From NCBI GenBank assembly GCA_022825065.1, contig JAJDYR010000036.1, forward strand, positions 1-64,000: a stretch of DNA of 64,000 bases, read 5' to 3'. Origin of the DNA: a bacterium (GTDB lineage: Bacteria > UBA8248). The notes beneath the pieces are model-generated. The model saw only the letters and a program-made list of their open reading frames with translations, had not been told where the DNA came from and ran no database searches. The stretch's first letter is position 1. Each line of letters opens with the position of its first letter. The position numbers and the translations under genes were made by a program. Positions 61,060 through 64,000 of the stretch are shown here, piece after piece.

Positions 61060-63345
61060 ATGGCTGAACTCTCATACATCGGAAAAAGCATACCCCGCGT
61101 CGACGGGCCGGAGAAGGTGACGGGCCGGGCCATGTTCACCCTGGACCTCCAGTTGCCCAAAATGCTCCACGGGAGGCTGCTCGGGAGTCCCCTGCCGCAC
61201 GCGCGAATCAAGAACATCGACACCAGCCGCGCCGAGAGGCTCCCCGGCGTCAAGCTCGTGATGACGTCCAAAGATATCCCCGAGGGAGTGGAATGGGGCG
61301 TCGTGCCCGTTTGCTACGATCAGCACCCCCTCGCCTCGGACAAGGTGCGCCACGTGGGCGACTCGGTGGCGGCTGTTATCGCGACTTCAGAAGACATCGC
61401 GGTAGAAGCGCTCGATCTGATCGACGTCGATTACGAAGAGCTCCCCGCCGTCTTCGACCCGAGAGAAGCGATGCAGGAAGGCGCCCCCGTCATCCACGAC
61501 AGGTACCCGAACAACATCGCCTTCACCAAGCACATGGAGTTCGGCGACGTGGACCGCATGTTCGACGAGGCCCATCACGTGAGTGAACTGGCCACCTCCT
61601 CCTCGCGCCAGATGCACGGTTCGTTGGAGGCGCACGTCTCCATCGCCGAGTGGTCGCAGAAGGGCGACGTAACGGTCTACAATTCTTCGCAATGCCCGAG
61701 TCTTTCGAGCCAGTATTTCTCCAAACTCCTCAAGATTCCGGAGGCCCAGATTCGCGTGATCACGAACTACGTGGGCGGGGGTTTCGGCGGGAAGGCGACG
61801 AGCAAGTTCAACATCGATTTCCTCTCCATCATCGCGGCGAAAAAGCTGGACCTCCCCGTAAAATTCTACTACACGCGAGAGGAGGAGTTTCTCCTCGGCA
61901 CCCACCGGACGAAGCAGTTCCACGTCTGGCGCATCGCCACCGACAAGGACGGGATGCTGCTCGCCCGCGACACCCGGATGGTGGTGGAAAACGGCGGGTA
62001 TTCGGACTACAGCCCGGCGGTCGGCGGCATCACGGCGCACATGGGCGGGAGCATCTACAACTACAAGGCCTATCGCCATCACGCCGACGTCGTCTGCACG
62101 AACGTGCCGCCCGGCGGCGCGATGCGCGGAATCGGCAACGCCGGCTATGCGTTCGGCTCGGAACTCGCCATGGAGAAACACGCCGAAGAAATCGGCATGG
62201 ACCCGGCGGAGTTCCGCATCAAGAATTTCGTGCGGAAGGGCGACACCACCATCATCGGGGCCAAGATCACCAGTTGCGGCGTTTCCGAATGCGTGGAAGA
62301 GGCGGTCAAGCGCGTGCCCTGGCGGCAGAAGCAGCCGAGCAGCAACGGGAAAAGGCGCGGCTACGGTCTGGCCGCTGCGGTCCATTTCACGGGCGCGCGC
62401 GCGATGGGGCCGGAGACGGCGGGCGCGTTCATCAAGATGAACAAGGACGGCACCGTGCAGTTGCTCTCGGGCACCATCGAGATGGGCAACGGCTCGGACA
62501 CCACGCTCGCCCAGATTTGCGCCGAGGCGATAGGGATTCGCGTGGAGGACGTGCGGATCATCAACGGGGACACAGCGGTGAATCCCTACGGCTGGGGCGT
62601 GCGCGGAAGCCGCACGACGACCATCGACGGCGAGGCGACGCGCCTGGCGTCGGTCCAGGCGAAGAACATGCTCTTCAGGGGCGCGGCGGAACTGCTCGAA
62701 TGCGACCCGAACGACCTTGACGCGCGCGACGGCAGGATCTTCGTCACCAGCTCTCCCGAGCGGCAGGTGACCCACAGCGAAGCCTACATGAAACTCTACG
62801 AAAAAGAGGGCAGCGAGGCCGTCTACACGGCGTCCTCTTACGACTCGCCGAGCGAGACGCCCGACCCCGTGACGGGTTACGGGAACTGGTCCGCGGCGTA
62901 TGCCTACGGCGCCAAGGTGGCGGAAGTGGAAGTGGACACCGAAACGGGCGCGTTCGAGGTGTTGCGCGTCATCAGCACGAACGACTGCGGAACCATCGTG
63001 AATCCGGCAGGCGCGCAGGGCCAGTTGGACGGCGGCGCGGTCATGGGCGTGGGCTACGCCATGATGGAGGATTTCGAGTGCGAAGACGGACAGCCGGTGA
63101 ACGCGAACTGGCTCGACTACAAGCTGCCCACCACACAGGATTTGCCCGAGCTCGAGGCTGTGCTCATCGAGACGGAAAATCCCTCGGGGCCTTTCGGCGC
63201 GAAGGGGTTGGGCGAGATGGCGCAACTGGGAACCTCGGCGGCGATAGGCAACGCGATCTATGACGCGGTGGGCGTGCGGATCACGTCGCTGCCCATAACG
63301 CCCGAGAAGGTGCTGGCTGCCCTGAACGAGAAAAACGGCGACTAA
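61060..63345 (+). CDS. Xanthine dehydrogenase-family molybdopterin subunit
   Basis: 761 aa from the ATG at 61060 (GGAGG five bases upstream; a GTG at 61048 overlaps that site). Family motifs in order: SIPRVDGPEKVTGRAMF, ALDLIDVDYEELPAVFDP, the cofactor loop YVGGGFGGKATSKF, PPGGAMRGIGNAGYAFGSE and the catalytic Glu (about residue 719) in GAKGLGEMAQLG. It is the Mo-MCD-binding subunit of a hydroxylase or dehydrogenase; the substrate could be a purine, CO, aldehyde or aromatic. The FAD subunit follows 19 bp downstream. A 2Fe-2S subunit is expected just past the window. Confidence 0.93.
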   Translation: MAELSYIGKSIPRVDGPEKVTGRAMFTLDLQLPKMLHGRLLGSPLPHARIKNIDTSRAERLPGVKLVMTSKDIPEGVEWGVVPVCYDQHPLASDKVRHVGDSVAAVIATSEDIAVEALDLIDVDYEELPAVFDPREAMQEGAPVIHDRYPNNIAFTKHMEFGDVDRMFDEAHHVSELATSSSRQMHGSLEAHVSIAEWSQKGDVTVYNSSQCPSLSSQYFSKLLKIPEAQIRVITNYVGGGFGGKATSKFNIDFLSIIAAKKLDLPVKFYYTREEEFLLGTHRTKQFHVWRIATDKDGMLLARDTRMVVENGGYSDYSPAVGGITAHMGGSIYNYKAYRHHADVVCTNVPPGGAMRGIGNAGYAFGSELAMEKHAEEIGMDPAEFRIKNFVRKGDTTIIGAKITSCGVSECVEEAVKRVPWRQKQPSSNGKRRGYGLAAAVHFTGARAMGPETAGAFIKMNKDGTVQLLSGTIEMGNGSDTTLAQICAEAIGIRVEDVRIINGDTAVNPYGWGVRGSRTTTIDGEATRLASVQAKNMLFRGAAELLECDPNDLDARDGRIFVTSSPERQVTHSEAYMKLYEKEGSEAVYTASSYDSPSETPDPVTGYGNWSAAYAYGAKVAEVEVDTETGAFEVLRVISTNDCGTIVNPAGAQGQLDGGAVMGVGYAMMEDFECEDGQPVNANWLDYKLPTTQDLPELEAVLIETENPSGPFGAKGLGEMAQLGTSAAIGNAIYDAVGVRITSLPITPEKVLAALNEKNGD

Positions 63346-63364
63346 CGAGGAGAGGGGAGAAAAA

Positions 63365-64000
63365 ATGGCTTTCAGACATCTACCCGCGAACAGCGTGGAT
63401 GAAACGCTCGCCGCCATGAAGGAGCACGGCGAAGACGGGAAAGTGTTCGCCGGCGGCGTGGCCCTCTCGATTCTCATGAAATCGCGGGTGTACGAACCAG
63501 AAGTTTTGATAGACATCGCCGGAGCGGGTGATCTGGATTTCATCGAGGGAACCGGGAACGGCGGGGTGCGCATCGGAGCGAAGACGGTGCACCGCAAGAT
63601 CGAGACTTCCCCCCTCGTGCAGGAGCGCTTCCCGCTGCTCGCGGAAATTTTTCACAACGTGGCCACGATTCGAATCCGCAACCAGGGAACGGTGGGCGGC
63701 AATCTCTGCTTCGCGGAACCGGCCTCCGACCCTCCGGGCGCATTTCTGGCCCTCGAGGCCAGGATGAACACCAAAAAGGCGGACGGCTCCGAGCGCGTGA
63801 TTCCCGCGGCGGAGTTCTGGATGGGATATTACGAGTGCGCCCTGGATGAGGATGAGTTGCTGTGTTCGATAGAGGTCGACCCGCTGCCCGATGGGTTCCG
63901 GACGGCGTGCACGCGCTTCACCACGCGTTCGAAAGAGGACAAGCCCTGCGTATCCGTCTCCACCGCGGTGCTCACCGAAGAAGACGGCAAGACGGCCAGG
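63365..64000 (+). CDS. Xanthine dehydrogenase-family FAD-binding subunit, 3' end beyond window
   Basis: 212 codons seen, open to the window edge. The ATG at 63365 follows GAGGAGAGGGGAG. FAD motifs are VFAGGVALSILMK near residues 22-34 and IRNQGTVGGNLCFAEPASDP near 100-119, the type of the CoxM/subunit M family. It passes electrons from the iron-sulfur clusters to FAD and an acceptor. It is cotranscribed with the molybdopterin subunit. Confidence 0.92.
   Translation, partial: MAFRHLPANSVDETLAAMKEHGEDGKVFAGGVALSILMKSRVYEPEVLIDIAGAGDLDFIEGTGNGGVRIGAKTVHRKIETSPLVQERFPLLAEIFHNVATIRIRNQGTVGGNLCFAEPASDPPGAFLALEARMNTKKADGSERVIPAAEFWMGYYECALDEDELLCSIEVDPLPDGFRTACTRFTTRSKEDKPCVSVSTAVLTEEDGKTAR

Overview
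This window is a high-GC bacterial segment, probably from an uncultured Gram-negative lineage. Support for that comes from TRAP-type (TAXI) transport, Sec and Tat signal peptides, a MoxR/Bat-type operon, a molybdenum- and tungsten-enzyme repertoire, and many REP-like intergenic repeats. I cannot fix the taxon from the sequence alone; an environmental lineage (Tectomicrobia/Nitrospinota-like or a deep proteobacterial group) is only a guess. Protein genes sit in short operons on both strands. The spaces between them are filled by at least four families of short inverted repeats.

Layout. 1-4011 (-) is the N-terminal 1337 residues of a secreted Calx-beta protein with a nine-copy octanucleotide repeat just upstream. 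4322-7263 (-) holds a small ORF and two translationally coupled tyrosine recombinases, an integration module. 8518-10524 is RecQ. 11038-12906 (-) is a tungsten aldehyde:ferredoxin oxidoreductase, followed by a PIG-L deacetylase (-). 14475-16078 holds an AhpD/CMD-like protein with an in-frame TGA and an SDR. 16424-20558 holds an ABM monooxygenase (-), three EamA-type transporters and SixA. 20781-26112 (-) is an NAD-linked formate dehydrogenase (FdhA plus a fused NuoE/NuoF subunit), whose 3' end has been duplicated around a low-GC DUF2335 island. 26685-41181 (+) holds a DUF4149 protein and an eight-gene MoxR/DUF58/BatA/DUF4159/DUF4175 cell-envelope operon. 41517-50329 (+) is a nine-gene catabolic-looking cluster: PEP-hydrolase-like, Tm-1-like, flavoprotein, beta-hydroxyacid dehydrogenase, UbiX-like, GatC-like, FdrA, small FdrA-domain protein, amidase. 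51708-55524 (+) is a VOC protein and a TAXI-TRAP importer. 56119-60715 holds two SDRs and a rhodanese on the minus strand, with a flavin-dependent LLM oxidoreductase and a cupin on the plus strand. 61060-64000 (+) is a xanthine-dehydrogenase-type hydroxylase, cut by the window end.

The most interesting result is two independent selenoprotein candidates. In the CMD/AhpD-like gene (14475-15065) the second cysteine of the CxxC motif is TGA (C80-E-I-U83). In the thiosulfate sulfurtransferase (59117-59953, minus) the catalytic cysteine of the second rhodanese domain is TGA (U235). In both, the frame stays open past the TGA into conserved family sequence, and a compact hairpin lies where a bacterial SECIS element should be. 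The formate dehydrogenase in the same window uses cysteine at its usual selenocysteine position, so it gives no independent proof of Sec decoding.

The other theme is the intergenic DNA. A snap-back element of about 120 bp with G7-TA-G7 arms occurs six times. Paired CGTCATTCCGGC-type and CTCATCCTGAGTAG-type inverted repeats recur. A set of hairpins always ends in GTAGGGG/CCCCTAC but has entirely different, self-complementary cores.
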